64,000 nt of DNA from an uncultured Oscillospiraceae bacterium (GCA_934567355.1 CAKTJC010000001.1:124001-188000); one strand, 5' to 3'; shown: positions 42,076 through 50,661, counted from the stretch's first letter. The notes: generated from the letters alone by a model not told the origin. Translations and numbers: made by a program.

Positions 42076-43665
42076 TTATTCTGTTCTATTCAATTTTGCG
42101 GCTTCCAGCACTGCTTCCGCCGTCAAAATCCCGTCAATGGCGGCGGACATGATGCCCCCGGCGTAGCCCGCGCCCTCGCCGGTGGGATACAGACCCCGGA
42201 GGGCGGACTGCCGGGTCTCATCCCGCACGATGCGCACCGGGGAGGAGCTGCGGGTTTCCGGGGCGGTGAGCACGCCGTCCGGGTCGGCAAAGCCCGCCAG
42301 GTTTTCTTCCAGGGCAGGAATCGCTTCCGCCAGGGCATCCGTGAGGCGGCGGGGGAGGATTTCGTGCAGATTGCACCAATGCACGCCGGGGCGGTAGGTT
42401 GGCTGCACCTTCCCCGCGCCGGTGCTGGGTCTTCCCGCCAGGAAGTCGCCGACACGCTGCGCGGGGGCGCGGTAGGAACCGCTGACTGCATAGGCGCGCC
42501 GCTCTATCTCCCGCTGCCAGTACATGCCGCCCAGTGCGCCGGGGTAAGGAAACACCTCCGGGTTCAGGGTGACCAGAAGCGCCGCGTTGGCGTTCTCCCC
42601 CGCCCGGTCGGCATAGCTCATGCCATTGGTGACCACGCCGCCCGCTTCGGACGCTGCCGCCACCACATAGCCTCCGGGGCACATGCAGAAGGTGTACACC
42701 GTGTTCTCATCCAGGTGCTTCACCAGCTTATAGTCCGCCGGGGGCAGGGCGGGATTCTCCGCTCCGTATTGGGCCAAATTGATGTTTTTCTGCTTGTGCT
42801 CAATGCGCACGCCCATGGAAAAGGGCTTCGGCTCCATGGGCACCAGGCGGGTGTGCAGCATCTCGAAGGTGTCGCGGGCGCTGTGGCCGATGGCAAACAC
42901 GGCTTGGCTGCACGGAATCCGTTCGCCGCTTTCGGTTATCAGCGCCGCCAAATGGTTTCCGTCCGTCTCCATATCCGTCACCTGGGTATTGAAGCGCACC
43001 TCACCGCCCAGGGCAATAATGCGCCTGCGGATGTTCTGCACCACGGTCAGCAGCACGTCCGTGCCCACATGGGGCTTGGCATCATACAGGATGTCCTCTC
43101 CCGCTCCGGCGGTCACGAACTGCTCTAAAATCCACTGGATTCTGGGGTTATTGACTCCGGTGTTCAGCTTGCCGTCGGAAAAGGTTCCCGCGCCGCCCTC
43201 GCCGAACTGCACATTGCTGCGGGGGTCGAAGCTGCCGCCGCTCCAAAAGGCTTCCACCTTTTCGTGCCTGGCAACGGCATCCTCGCCCCGTTCCAGCACC
43301 AGGGGCTTCTGCCCCGCCAGGGCCAGCACCAGGGCCGCAAACATGCCCGCCGGGCCGAAGCCCACCACCACGGGCCGGATTTCGGGGGCAGGCTGGGGCT
43401 TGGGCGGCTGATAAAAGCTGACAGGCGCGACAGCTGCCCGCTTGCAGCCCGCTTGCTTCAGCACCTTTTGTTCGCTGCCCTCCACCGCCACATCCACGGT
43501 GTAGATGATTTTCACGTCCGGCTTTTTCCGGGCATCCACACTGCGCCGCACGATGGTCAGCTTGCGGATGCGGGAGGGGGACAGCCGCAGCAGCTGCGCC
43601 GCCTCATATTGCAGCTGCTCCGCACTGTGGGCAGGGGGCAGCGCAATGTCTCGTATTCTAATCAT
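42076..43665 (-). CDS. FAD-dependent dehydrogenase (COG2509 type)
   Basis: The protein has 529 aa; start MIRIRDIALPPAHS at 43665 after AAAGGAACAAA. An N-terminal small domain precedes the dinucleotide-binding motif VVVGFGPAGMFAALVLA near residue 105, then FSDGKLNTG. The C-terminal part includes YPTGEGAGYAGGIMSAAIDG. Such proteins are common in Clostridia next to HI0933-type flavoproteins; substrate unknown. It starts 8 bp inside the upstream flavoprotein gene. Confidence 0.82.
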   Translation of the reverse strand: MIRIRDIALPPAHSAEQLQYEAAQLLRLSPSRIRKLTIVRRSVDARKKPDVKIIYTVDVAVEGSEQKVLKQAGCKRAAVAPVSFYQPPKPQPAPEIRPVVVGFGPAGMFAALVLALAGQKPLVLERGEDAVARHEKVEAFWSGGSFDPRSNVQFGEGGAGTFSDGKLNTGVNNPRIQWILEQFVTAGAGEDILYDAKPHVGTDVLLTVVQNIRRRIIALGGEVRFNTQVTDMETDGNHLAALITESGERIPCSQAVFAIGHSARDTFEMLHTRLVPMEPKPFSMGVRIEHKQKNINLAQYGAENPALPPADYKLVKHLDENTVYTFCMCPGGYVVAAASEAGGVVTNGMSYADRAGENANAALLVTLNPEVFPYPGALGGMYWQREIERRAYAVSGSYRAPAQRVGDFLAGRPSTGAGKVQPTYRPGVHWCNLHEILPRRLTDALAEAIPALEENLAGFADPDGVLTAPETRSSSPVRIVRDETRQSALRGLYPTGEGAGYAGGIMSAAIDGILTAEAVLEAAKLNRTE

Positions 43666-44875
43666 TTTGTTCCTTTCCGGCAGAGCTTCCCGCCAAGCGG
43701 CCGGAGCTCCACGCCCATTGCAAATTATAGCCCCCGCAATCGCCGTCCACATCCAGCACCTCGCCGCAGACATACAGCCCGCGCACAAGCTTGCTTTCCA
43801 TGGTTGCAGGGTCAAATTCGGCGGTGACAATGCCGCCCGCCGTCACCTGGGCGCTATCCATGCCCAGCGGCTCCGTCAGCGCTGCATCAAACTGCTTTGC
43901 CAGCCGGGCAGCCTCCGCCAGCTGACCGTCATCCAGGGCGGCAATGGGGCTGCCGGGGGAAATCCCCGCCGCCTGGGTCAGCACCCGTCCCAGCCGATTG
44001 TGGAGGATGCCGGTAAACAGCTCTGCCGCCGACAGCTGGGTATTTCTGCGCCGCTGCAATTCTTCCAGCAGCGTCTTCTCGTCCATATCCGGCAAAAAAT
44101 CCAGACGGCACACCCAGCTGCCCTTTTCCTGGCACACATCCCGGGACAGCTCAAACATCACCGGTCCGGACAGGCCGCACTCGGTAAATTGCAGCTCCCC
44201 CACCGACTGACGCACCGGCGCCCCGTTGTGAAGAATCTGTGCGCGGCAGTTTGCCCGCACGCCCTTGAGGGACACCACGCCGCCCCAGCCGGTTTTCACC
44301 TGCACCAGATTGGGGCGCAGACGGGTACAGCGATGCCCCAGGCTCCGCAGCAGCTGATAGCCGGACATGGAGCCGCCCAGCTTGGTGCCCGCCAGACCGC
44401 CGCAGGCGACAATCAGCCGGTCACAATCCAGATTACCCTCCGCCCATTCCAGATGGAATCCAAGGGGTGTTTTCTTCACTTTTGCCACTTCACAGCCCAA
44501 CTCCACCCGGATATTTGGCTTTTCCAGGGCAAAGCGCAGCACATCCACCACGGAATTGGCTTGGTCGGAATAGGGATACACCCGCCCGCTCTCCTCCGCC
44601 ATGGTGTAAAGTCCCATATTGCGGAACCAACGGAGGGTATCTTCCGGCGGGAAGCGGTTCAGGGCATATTCACAAAAGGCAGGACTGTCCCCATGGTAGC
44701 CCCCTTCCAGGGCATGGAGGTTCGTTAAATTACAGCGCCCGTTGCCGGTGGCCTGGAGCTTGCGCCCCAGCCGTGCCTGTCGTTCCAGCAGCACCACCTG
44801 CGCCCCGGGATGTTCCGCCGCCGCCAGTGCCGCCGCCATGCCGGAGGCACCGCCGCCGATAATTGCAATCAACAT
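43658..44875 (-). CDS. HI0933/BaiN-like flavoprotein
   Basis: The protein has 405 aa, beginning MLIAIIGGGASGMAAALAAAEH (FAD Rossmann motif) and containing NGRCNLTN near residue 47. RGLYVCGEVLDVDGDCGGYNLQWAWSSG near the end is the HI0933 signature. Some relatives (BaiN) act in bile-acid reduction in gut Clostridia, but that cannot be assigned here. It is cotranscribed with the next flavoprotein. Confidence 0.85.
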   Translation of the reverse strand: MLIAIIGGGASGMAAALAAAEHPGAQVVLLERQARLGRKLQATGNGRCNLTNLHALEGGYHGDSPAFCEYALNRFPPEDTLRWFRNMGLYTMAEESGRVYPYSDQANSVVDVLRFALEKPNIRVELGCEVAKVKKTPLGFHLEWAEGNLDCDRLIVACGGLAGTKLGGSMSGYQLLRSLGHRCTRLRPNLVQVKTGWGGVVSLKGVRANCRAQILHNGAPVRQSVGELQFTECGLSGPVMFELSRDVCQEKGSWVCRLDFLPDMDEKTLLEELQRRRNTQLSAAELFTGILHNRLGRVLTQAAGISPGSPIAALDDGQLAEAARLAKQFDAALTEPLGMDSAQVTAGGIVTAEFDPATMESKLVRGLYVCGEVLDVDGDCGGYNLQWAWSSGRLAGSSAGKEQND

Positions 44876-44966
44876 AGGGTTTCCTCTATTCTATAAATTT
44901 GCTCCCATTATAACGTATTTCCCATCACTTCACAAGGGGAAGTTCCGGGAAGGCGGAAATTGCCGC

Positions 44967-44995
44967 TTGCAGCGCTTTTTCCCGTATGCTATACT
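44967..44995 (+). promoter_or_regulatory. Extended -10 promoter for the TIGR04076 gene
   Basis: -35 TTGCAG, 17-nt spacer, -10 TATACT with TG one base before it. Almost the same sequence lies at 45525-45553. Confidence 0.75.
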
Positions 44996-45049
44996 GAAGC
45001 CATGCTGGAATAACGGTTCAGCAAAATCAAATTTTGCGGGGGTATCTCC

Positions 45050-45460
45050 ATGAGACATGAATGTAAAATAACCGTATTGGAAACCAAAGTATTTCCAGAA
45101 TTGCAGGAACAGTATTTGGCAGACCCCAAGTCGGGCTCCTGCCCCTGCTTCAAACCGGGAGATACCTTCCTTTTGCAGCGGACACCGGAACGGGACGACT
45201 TCTATCATTTGATGAACGGAAAATTCTGCGGAGAAGCATGGGATGCCATCAGCAGATATGTATACAGCGCATTGCAAGGCGGCTCCATCATGCACAAATG
45301 GACAAATGACGACAGAATGATGATTGCCTGCTGCAACGACGGTACTCGCCCGGTCATCTTTAAGATTGAACGCATTGACATTCCAGAAAACGAAGACGAA
45401 CGGCAATGGCTGGAAAAGCAGAATTTTAAGAACACCGCTGAGGATGCCTATACGGGTTGA
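45050..45460 (+). CDS. TIGR04076 family protein
   Basis: The protein has 136 aa, start MRHECKITVLETKVFPELQ. The family pattern CKITVLE..., a middle segment with SCPCFKPGDTFLLQ and WDAISRYVYSALQGGS is visible. It is a small soluble cysteine-rich protein of unknown function that often occurs near redox genes. A perfect 24-bp palindrome (45489-45512) follows the stop. Confidence 0.8.
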   Translation: MRHECKITVLETKVFPELQEQYLADPKSGSCPCFKPGDTFLLQRTPERDDFYHLMNGKFCGEAWDAISRYVYSALQGGSIMHKWTNDDRMMIACCNDGTRPVIFKIERIDIPENEDERQWLEKQNFKNTAEDAYTG

Positions 45461-45488
45461 GAACCCCCGGCATTCCGGCTGAATCCCT

Positions 45489-45512
45489 CCGGGGTGCAGC
45501 GCTGCACCCCGG
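45489..45512. terminator. Perfect 24-bp palindrome after the TIGR04076 gene
   Basis: CCGGGGTGCAGC followed directly by its complement GCTGCACCCCGG, 29 bp past the stop. The T-run is poor (GGAATTATT), so it is a weak terminator at best. Confidence 0.5.
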
Positions 45513-45524
45513 GGAATTATTCTC

Positions 45525-45553
45525 TTGCGGCGCTTTTTTTCGTATGCTATACT
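45525..45553 (+). promoter_or_regulatory. Extended -10 promoter for the membrane-protein gene (duplicate of 44967)
   Basis: -35 TTGCGG, 17-nt spacer, -10 TATACT; the shared string CGTATGCTATACTGAAGCCA extends past the start site in both copies. Confidence 0.75.
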
Positions 45554-45594
45554 GAAGCCATACAAATATAGCGCCCGGCTGGACGCTTCCGGAG

Positions 45595-46245
45595 GTGTTA
45601 TCTATCAAAACATTTTTTGAATCCGTGCGAAAACCGCAGCGGAACATTCCCCTGAGCGGGCTGATTTCCACAACGGTGGGCATCATTCTCCTGGGCTTTC
45701 TCCTGGGCGTTTTGCAGAAATGGCTGGACAGCACAGCTTCCAATCATCTCCCGGAGGTATTGCAGCAGCTGGATTTCAGGAATTATTTCGGGCGGCTGGC
45801 AATCTGGATGCTGCTGGGCACCGTTCTTTCCGTCTGCTCCCCCACCCCGCTGTGGGCTGCCATCCATACCTTCTGCTTTTTCATCAGTATGCTGGCGGGA
45901 TACTATCTCTACTGCAATTATGTGCTGGGCTTCCTGCCCAGGCGCTATATGCAGATGTGGATTGTGATTTCCTGTTTTTCCTTTTTAATGGCATATGTGT
46001 GCTGGTATGCAAAGGGGAAGGGAATCGTGGCAGTTTTCCTGTCCAGCCTCATCCTCGGCTGTCTGCTGGCGCAGGCTGTGAATCTTGGGCGGGACGGGTT
46101 TTACGTCTACCATTTCCTGGAGGTTCTGACATGGCTCGCCGGTGTAATTCTTCTGAGAAGGAAGCCGAAGGAATATGCCATAGAACTGGGGTTATCCATC
46201 GCGGTTGCTTTTGTATATCAGTTGGTGATACCCCATTGGGGATAA
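45595..46245 (+). CDS. Hypothetical membrane protein
   Basis: The protein has up to 216 aa, with six hydrophobic segments (one near residue 27, the others between about 68 and 210), resembling DUF6518/Yip-like small membrane proteins only in general shape. The only GTG start (45595) overlaps the ribosome site GGAGG (45591-45595). The next in-frame codon at good distance is ATC (45604), so the true start is uncertain. The GNAT gene follows 12 bp later. Confidence 0.6.
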   Translation: MLSIKTFFESVRKPQRNIPLSGLISTTVGIILLGFLLGVLQKWLDSTASNHLPEVLQQLDFRNYFGRLAIWMLLGTVLSVCSPTPLWAAIHTFCFFISMLAGYYLYCNYVLGFLPRRYMQMWIVISCFSFLMAYVCWYAKGKGIVAVFLSSLILGCLLAQAVNLGRDGFYVYHFLEVLTWLAGVILLRRKPKEYAIELGLSIAVAFVYQLVIPHWG

Positions 46246-46257
46246 AAAGGAGGACAT

Positions 46258-46710
46258 ATGGAAACCGTAACTTACATCACCTTGCGGGAACGCCCGGAAC
46301 TAAAAGACGATGCCGCCCAATGGTTCCATCAAAAGTGGGGCGTTCCGGTGGACGCATACCTTGCGTGCATGGATGCGTATCTCGCCAATAAGACGGAATA
46401 TGGCTGGTATCTCTGCCTGAATGGCAGCAAAATCGTCGGCGGCATGGGCGTTATCGAAAACGACTTTCATGACCGGAAAGACCTGACACCCAATGTCTGC
46501 GCCGTCTACACGGAAAAGGACTATCGCTGCCAGGGTATTGCCGGGCATCTGTTGGGTCTGGTGGTGGAGGATATGCGCAGCAAGGGCATTTCGCCGCTGT
46601 ATCTTGTCACCGACCACGTTGGATTTTATGAGCGGTACGGCTGGGAATTTTTGTGCATGGTGCAGGGCGACGGAGAACCGGAGATGACCCGGATGTACAT
46701 CCACCGGTAA
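46258..46710 (+). CDS. GNAT family N-acetyltransferase
   Basis: The protein has 150 aa after AAGGAGGACAT. The acetyl-CoA motif CAVYTEKDYRCQGIAGHLLGL (R/QxxGxG/A form QGIAG) is near residue 85 and VGFYERYGWEF near the end; both are GNAT motifs A and B. Substrate unknown. A short terminator (GCAAGC/GCTTGC, 46716-46740) follows. Confidence 0.88.
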   Translation: METVTYITLRERPELKDDAAQWFHQKWGVPVDAYLACMDAYLANKTEYGWYLCLNGSKIVGGMGVIENDFHDRKDLTPNVCAVYTEKDYRCQGIAGHLLGLVVEDMRSKGISPLYLVTDHVGFYERYGWEFLCMVQGDGEPEMTRMYIHR

Positions 46711-46715
46711 GCAGG

Positions 46716-46740
46716 GGGAAGCAAGCTGGCTTGCTTTTCC
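46716..46740 (+). terminator. Terminator after the GNAT gene
   Basis: GGAAGCAAGC / GCTTGCTTTTCC stem with a 2-4-nt loop and a short T-run, just past the stop. Confidence 0.6.
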
Positions 46741-46748
46741 GAATAATA

Positions 46749-46792
46749 AATCGGGGCATGGCCGCACTTCCCGTGCGTCATACCCCGATTTG
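46749..46792. terminator. Long hairpin upstream of the toxin promoter
   Basis: AAATCGGGG (46748-46756 area) pairs with CCCCGATTT (46783-46791), with CGCAC/GTGCG inside. T-rich sequence follows only on the minus strand, so it may end transcripts arriving from the right. Confidence 0.55.
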
Positions 46793-46795
46793 CGC

Positions 46796-46824
46796 TTGCA
46801 ATCTGTTGAATTTTGTGCTACTCT
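46796..46824 (+). promoter_or_regulatory. Promoter for the small toxin-like peptide
   Basis: -35 TTGCAA, 17-nt spacer, -10 TACTCT; about 100 nt of structured leader follow before the ATG. Confidence 0.6.
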
Positions 46825-46933
46825 GTCCGTGGTGCTACCAGCACCCCGGCAGGCGGTTCCCCCTCGACGTTTTCCATCGGGGGGTGAGAGCTTCTTTTTT
46901 ACCCCCAATCTTTACAGAGAGGGGGTGGCAGAT

Positions 46934-47017
46934 ATGATTGTTACATGGTCTGACTTGATTCAGTTCTGTATCCTTATCTTTGCTATTCTCGCGTATGCGG
47001 AAAGCAAAAAGAAGTAA
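46934..47017 (+). CDS. 27-residue hydrophobic peptide, putative holin-like type I toxin
   Basis: The peptide reads MIVTWSDLIQFCILIFAIL and ends ESKKK: one transmembrane helix with a charged tail. RBS GAGGGGGTGG stands 4 nt before the ATG. It resembles the holin-like toxin family (Hol_Tox) of Firmicutes. Its stop codon lies inside the 5' arm of a terminator, and a consensus promoter faces it from the other side, the layout of type I toxin-antitoxin loci such as txpA/RatA. Confidence 0.7.
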   Translation: MIVTWSDLIQFCILIFAILAYAESKKK

Positions 47018-47090
47018 CCGTCCCTCTCCAAAGCAACGGTTACTTCTTTTGACCTAACTTGGGGAGCCGTCTGCTGGCGGCACCCTTTGT
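47004..47090 (-). ncRNA. Putative antisense RNA antitoxin
   Basis: The promoter at 47097-47125 would start an RNA near 47090 that runs against the 3' end of the toxin gene and ends at the shared hairpin (47012-47046) with a minus-strand TTCTTTTTG run at about 47004-47013. The result is about 85 nt, complementary to the toxin mRNA over its last codons and terminator. Confidence 0.6.
47011..47050. terminator. Shared bidirectional terminator of toxin mRNA and antisense RNA
   Basis: GAAGTAACCGT (47011-47021) pairs with ACGGTTACTTC (47036-47046); T-runs flank it on both strands. The toxin stop codon TAA is in the first arm. Confidence 0.85.
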
Positions 47091-47096
47091 ACTTGT

Positions 47097-47125
47097 ATTA
47101 TACCCCACCCCGGCTGTTTTGTCAA
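47097..47125 (-). promoter_or_regulatory. Perfect-consensus promoter for the antisense RNA
   Basis: On the minus strand, -35 TTGACA, 17-nt spacer, -10 TATAAT. It is the only promoter in the window with both boxes and spacing exactly consensus, and no gene lies downstream except against the toxin. Confidence 0.85.
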
Positions 47126-47170
47126 CGGCTCTGTCTGCGGGCGTGGAAATTTTTTAAGCATGGTACTGTG

Positions 47171-47956
47171 ATGAATCGAACAAACATTGAAAAAATTGCA
47201 AAAACCCCGGAGGACAGGCTGCTCCTTGCCAAGCTCTGGGACAAAATTGATGCCGGAATGCGCAAGAGTATCATGGTCTCCACCTGCTTTCTCTCCCCAC
47301 GGGAGCTGGAACTGAGCCGGTTCCTCTTCGGTGCGCCGGAGGGGCTGCATGAATTTGGCGGCTATGAGGATGCCGAGCGGAAAATGCTGGTGTATCTGCC
47401 GGACTATTTGGAGCAGTCCGCCCTGACGGAGGAAGACAGCCCGGTTGTCTGCCTCCGGGCCACCTTTTTCCAAGGGGACAGCCCCAGCCACCGGGACTTC
47501 CTTGGGGCGCTGATCGGCGCGGGCATCAGCCGGGAGAACATCGGCGACATCTGCGTGGGGAAGGGCTGCTGTGACTTCTTCGTTACCCAGTCTGTTGCCC
47601 CTTTCCTGCTGCAAAGCTTCACCGGCGCCGGGCGCACCCGTCTGCATTTGGAGCAGATTTCTCTGGCAGAGGTTCAGGTGCCCGACCCGGAGGTAAAGGA
47701 AATCAAGGACACCCTGGCTTCCCTGCGGTTGGACAGCGTGATTTCTGCCGGTTTCCGCATTGGGCGGAGCCTGGCCAGCACTTACGTCACCAGTGGGAAA
47801 GCCGCCATTGACGGTCTGCCCTGCGAAAAACCGGACAAGCCGGTAAGGGAAGGTTCCAAAATCTCCGTGCGGGGCCTGGGCAAGATAAAGCTGGCAAAGA
47901 TAAACGGAACTACAAAAAAAGACCGCATCAGTGTGGTCATCCATCAATATATCTAA
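47171..47956 (+). CDS. S4-domain RNA-binding protein (YlmH-like)
   Basis: The protein has 261 aa from the ATG at 47171 (MNRTNIEKIAKTPEDR); the RBS is poor. The N-terminal YlmH-like region includes CFLSPRELE and HRDFLGALIGAGISRENIGDI. The C-terminal S4 domain runs LDSVISAGFRIGRSLASTYV to the end. YlmH relatives bind tRNA or the ribosome and can rescue stalled 50S subunits. It begins a run with DUF896, NUDIX and YgiQ genes. Confidence 0.88.
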   Translation: MNRTNIEKIAKTPEDRLLLAKLWDKIDAGMRKSIMVSTCFLSPRELELSRFLFGAPEGLHEFGGYEDAERKMLVYLPDYLEQSALTEEDSPVVCLRATFFQGDSPSHRDFLGALIGAGISRENIGDICVGKGCCDFFVTQSVAPFLLQSFTGAGRTRLHLEQISLAEVQVPDPEVKEIKDTLASLRLDSVISAGFRIGRSLASTYVTSGKAAIDGLPCEKPDKPVREGSKISVRGLGKIKLAKINGTTKKDRISVVIHQYI

Positions 47957-47968
47957 AGGAAAGCGAAT

Positions 47969-48184
47969 ATGGAAGAACTAAAAATGAAAGACGTGATTGC
48001 CCGCATCAACGAGCTGGCACACAAGGCAAAGACCGAGGAGCTGACCCCCGCAGAGCTGGCCGAGCGGGACAAGCTGAGAAGAATCTATATTGACTCCGTC
48101 AAGGCAAACCTGACCGGTCAGCTGGAAAATACCTATCTGCTCCGCCCCGACGGAACCAAGCAGAAATTGGAGAAAAAGAAATGA
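47969..48184 (+). CDS. DUF896 family protein
   Basis: The protein has 71 aa, starting MEELKMKDVIARINELAHKAK with the DUF896 pattern LTPAELAERDKLRRIYIDSVK. Bacillus relatives (YnzC) are small helical proteins of unclear role linked to SOS or stress. It overlaps the NUDIX start by 4 bp. Confidence 0.88.
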   Translation: MEELKMKDVIARINELAHKAKTEELTPAELAERDKLRRIYIDSVKANLTGQLENTYLLRPDGTKQKLEKKK

Positions 48185-48765
48185 GCCTGCGGCAGGAGAT
48201 TGAAACCTTCCGCCCCGGGTGCGAGCAGGAGGAAAAGGATCGGCAGGAGCTGCTAAGCTGGCTGGACAGCGGTGTGGATATTTATTCCCGGGCATGCAAT
48301 ACCGCCCACCTGACCGCCTCCGCCTGGGTGGTCAGCCCCGACCGGGAACAGGTGCTGATGATCTATCACAACATCTACCGCTCCTGGGCGTGGATGGGCG
48401 GCCACGCTGACGGCATGGAAGACCTCCGCGTCGTGGCTGAAAAGGAAGTGCGGGAAGAATGTGGGCTGACGCACCTGAAATCCCTGGATGACGGCATTTT
48501 CTCTCTGGAAATTCTCACCGTGGACGGGCACGAAAAACGGGGGCAGTATGTCAGCTCCCACCTGCACCTGAATGTGACTTATCTGTTTGAGGCCGACCCC
48601 ACCGAGCCGGTGTTCATCAAGCCGGATGAAAACAGCGGCGTTGCCTGGTTTGTCGTGGACGAGGTGCCGCAGAAGGTCACCGAGCCCTGGATGCAGGCGC
48701 GGATCTATGACAAGCTGATCGCCCGGGTGCGCAGCGAATATCCCCAGAATAAGGAGCATGCTTAA
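48181..48765 (+). CDS. NUDIX hydrolase
   Basis: The protein has 194 aa. The NUDIX box runs GHADGMEDLRVVAEKEVREE then CGL; Lys replaces the usual Arg at the conserved REx position (KEVREE), a mild departure. Such enzymes cleave nucleoside diphosphates linked to another moiety. It is tightly coupled to DUF896 (4-bp overlap) and abuts the YgiQ gene. Confidence 0.88.
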   Translation: MSLRQEIETFRPGCEQEEKDRQELLSWLDSGVDIYSRACNTAHLTASAWVVSPDREQVLMIYHNIYRSWAWMGGHADGMEDLRVVAEKEVREECGLTHLKSLDDGIFSLEILTVDGHEKRGQYVSSHLHLNVTYLFEADPTEPVFIKPDENSGVAWFVVDEVPQKVTEPWMQARIYDKLIARVRSEYPQNKEHA

Positions 48766-50649
48766 ATGGAATTTCTGCCTGTTACCAAGCAGGAAATGGT
48801 CAGTCGCGGCTGGGAACAGTGCGATTTTGTATATGTATGCGGGGATGCCTATGTGGATCATCCCTCCTTCGGTCACGCCATCATCTCCCGGATTTTGGAG
48901 CGCCATGGCTACAGCGTGGGCATCATCTCCCAGCCGGACTGGAAAAATCCCAAGTCCATTGATGTCTTTGGCCGCCCCCGGCTGGGCTTTTTGGTCAGCG
49001 GCGGCAACATGGACAGCATGGTAAACCACTATTCCGTCACCAAGCATCGGCGGAAAACCGATGCCTTTACCCCCGGCGGAGTGATGGGCAAGCGGCCGGA
49101 CTATGCCACCATTGTCTATTGCAACCTCATCCGCCAGACCTATCAGGATGTGCCCATTCTGATTGGCGGCATCGAGGCCAGTCTGCGGCGGCTGGCACAC
49201 TATGACTATTGGTCTGAGAGCATGAAGCGCTCCATCCTCCTGGACGCCCAGGCGGATTTATTGATGTACGGCATGGGCGAGCGCAGCATTGTGGAAATTG
49301 CAGAGGCGCTCAATTCCGGTATGGACGTGAAGGACATCACCTATATTGACGGCACGGTGTTCAAAACCGCCCAACTGGACGACAGCCTGCCCACGCTGGT
49401 GCTGCCCTCCTTTGAGGAATTGAAGCAGAATAAACGTGCCTACGCCGAGTCCTTCAAGGTGCAGTACGGCAACTGCGACCCCTTTACCGCCAAGCGGCTG
49501 GCAGAACCATATGGCAAAGAATATGTGGTGCAGAATCCCCCCCAGAAGCCCCTGACCATGGAGGAAATGGATGCGGTGTACGATTTGCCCTATTGCCGCA
49601 CCTATCACCCCAGCTACGAAAAGCTGGGCGGTGTCCCCGCCATTGAGGAGGTGAAATTCAGCCTGGTGAGCAGCCGGGGCTGCTTCGGCGCCTGCTCTTT
49701 CTGCGCCCTGACCTTCCACCAGGGAAGAATTGTCCAGGTGCGCAGTCATGAGTCCATCCTGAAAGAAGCCGAGCAAATGGTGCAGGACAAGGACTTCAAG
49801 GGCTACATCCACGATGTGGGGGGCCCCACCGCCAATTTCCGTCACCCCGCCTGTGCCAAGCAGATGACCAAGGGCGCTTGCGGCGGGCGGCAATGCCTGT
49901 ACCCCACCCCCTGCAAAAACATCAACGCCGACCATTCCGACTATGTGGCGCTGCTGCGGAAGCTGCGGAAAATCCCCGGTGTCAAAAAGGTATTCATCCG
50001 CAGCGGCATTCGCTTTGACTATCTGCTGGCAGAGCAGAAGCAGACCTTCTTCCGGGAGCTGGTGCAGTATCATGTGTCCGGTCAGCTGAAGGTTGCCCCG
50101 GAACACGTTTCCGATGCGGTGCTTTCCCGGATGGGCAAGCCCAGAAATGCGGTGTACAATCGGTTTGTGGAGCAGTATTTCGCCCTGAGCAAGCAATACG
50201 GCCTGGAGCAGTACCTCGTTCCCTACCTCATGTCCAGCCACCCCGGCTCGACCATGAAAGAGGCGGTGGAGCTGGCAGAGTACATCCGGGACATGGGCTA
50301 TAACCCGGAGCAGGTGCAGGACTTCTACCCCACCCCCTCCACGTTGTCTACAGTCATGTATTACACCGGCCTGGACCCCCGCACCATGGAAAAGGTGTAC
50401 GTCCCCACCGACCCCCACGAAAAAGCCATGCAGCGGGCGCTGATTCAGTACCGCAATCCCAAGAACTATTATCTGGTGAAGGAAGCGCTGCTGGCCGCCC
50501 ACCGGGAAGACCTGATTGGCTCCGATTCCAAATGCCTGATTCGCGCCGTGCCCCCAAGAATGAACCGGCAGAACGCCCCGGCAAAAAGGCCGCCCCGGCC
50601 TCTGCCCGCCAAAAGCAGGCAAACACCGGGGCGGAGCGGGAGGCGCTGA
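48766..50649 (+). CDS. YgiQ family radical SAM protein
   Basis: The protein has 627 aa, starting MEFLPVTKQEMVSRGWEQCD. An N-terminal UPF0313 domain precedes the radical SAM cluster motif SSRGCFGACSFCALTFHQGR (CxxxCxxC) near residue 310. The C-terminus ends in a basic, proline-rich tail (PAKRPPRP). The substrate of the family is not known. It has no RBS gap from the NUDIX gene, so it is part of that operon. Confidence 0.9.
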   Translation: MEFLPVTKQEMVSRGWEQCDFVYVCGDAYVDHPSFGHAIISRILERHGYSVGIISQPDWKNPKSIDVFGRPRLGFLVSGGNMDSMVNHYSVTKHRRKTDAFTPGGVMGKRPDYATIVYCNLIRQTYQDVPILIGGIEASLRRLAHYDYWSESMKRSILLDAQADLLMYGMGERSIVEIAEALNSGMDVKDITYIDGTVFKTAQLDDSLPTLVLPSFEELKQNKRAYAESFKVQYGNCDPFTAKRLAEPYGKEYVVQNPPQKPLTMEEMDAVYDLPYCRTYHPSYEKLGGVPAIEEVKFSLVSSRGCFGACSFCALTFHQGRIVQVRSHESILKEAEQMVQDKDFKGYIHDVGGPTANFRHPACAKQMTKGACGGRQCLYPTPCKNINADHSDYVALLRKLRKIPGVKKVFIRSGIRFDYLLAEQKQTFFRELVQYHVSGQLKVAPEHVSDAVLSRMGKPRNAVYNRFVEQYFALSKQYGLEQYLVPYLMSSHPGSTMKEAVELAEYIRDMGYNPEQVQDFYPTPSTLSTVMYYTGLDPRTMEKVYVPTDPHEKAMQRALIQYRNPKNYYLVKEALLAAHREDLIGSDSKCLIRAVPPRMNRQNAPAKRPPRPLPAKSRQTPGRSGRR

Positions 50650-50661
50650 GCGCTCCCCGAA

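Noticed and set aside
46832..47083. Complementary pairing between the toxin mRNA leader and the 5' part of the antisense RNA, as in pAD1 par
   Set aside because: The related segments (around 46832-46862 and 47060-47083) are inverted repeats in DNA, so the two convergent RNAs would carry similar rather than complementary sequence. Pairing is expected only over the shared 3' region.
48181..48765. Reading the NUDIX Lys-for-Arg change as loss of activity
   Set aside because: The glutamates of the KEVREE segment that bind metal are all present; the change is conservative.
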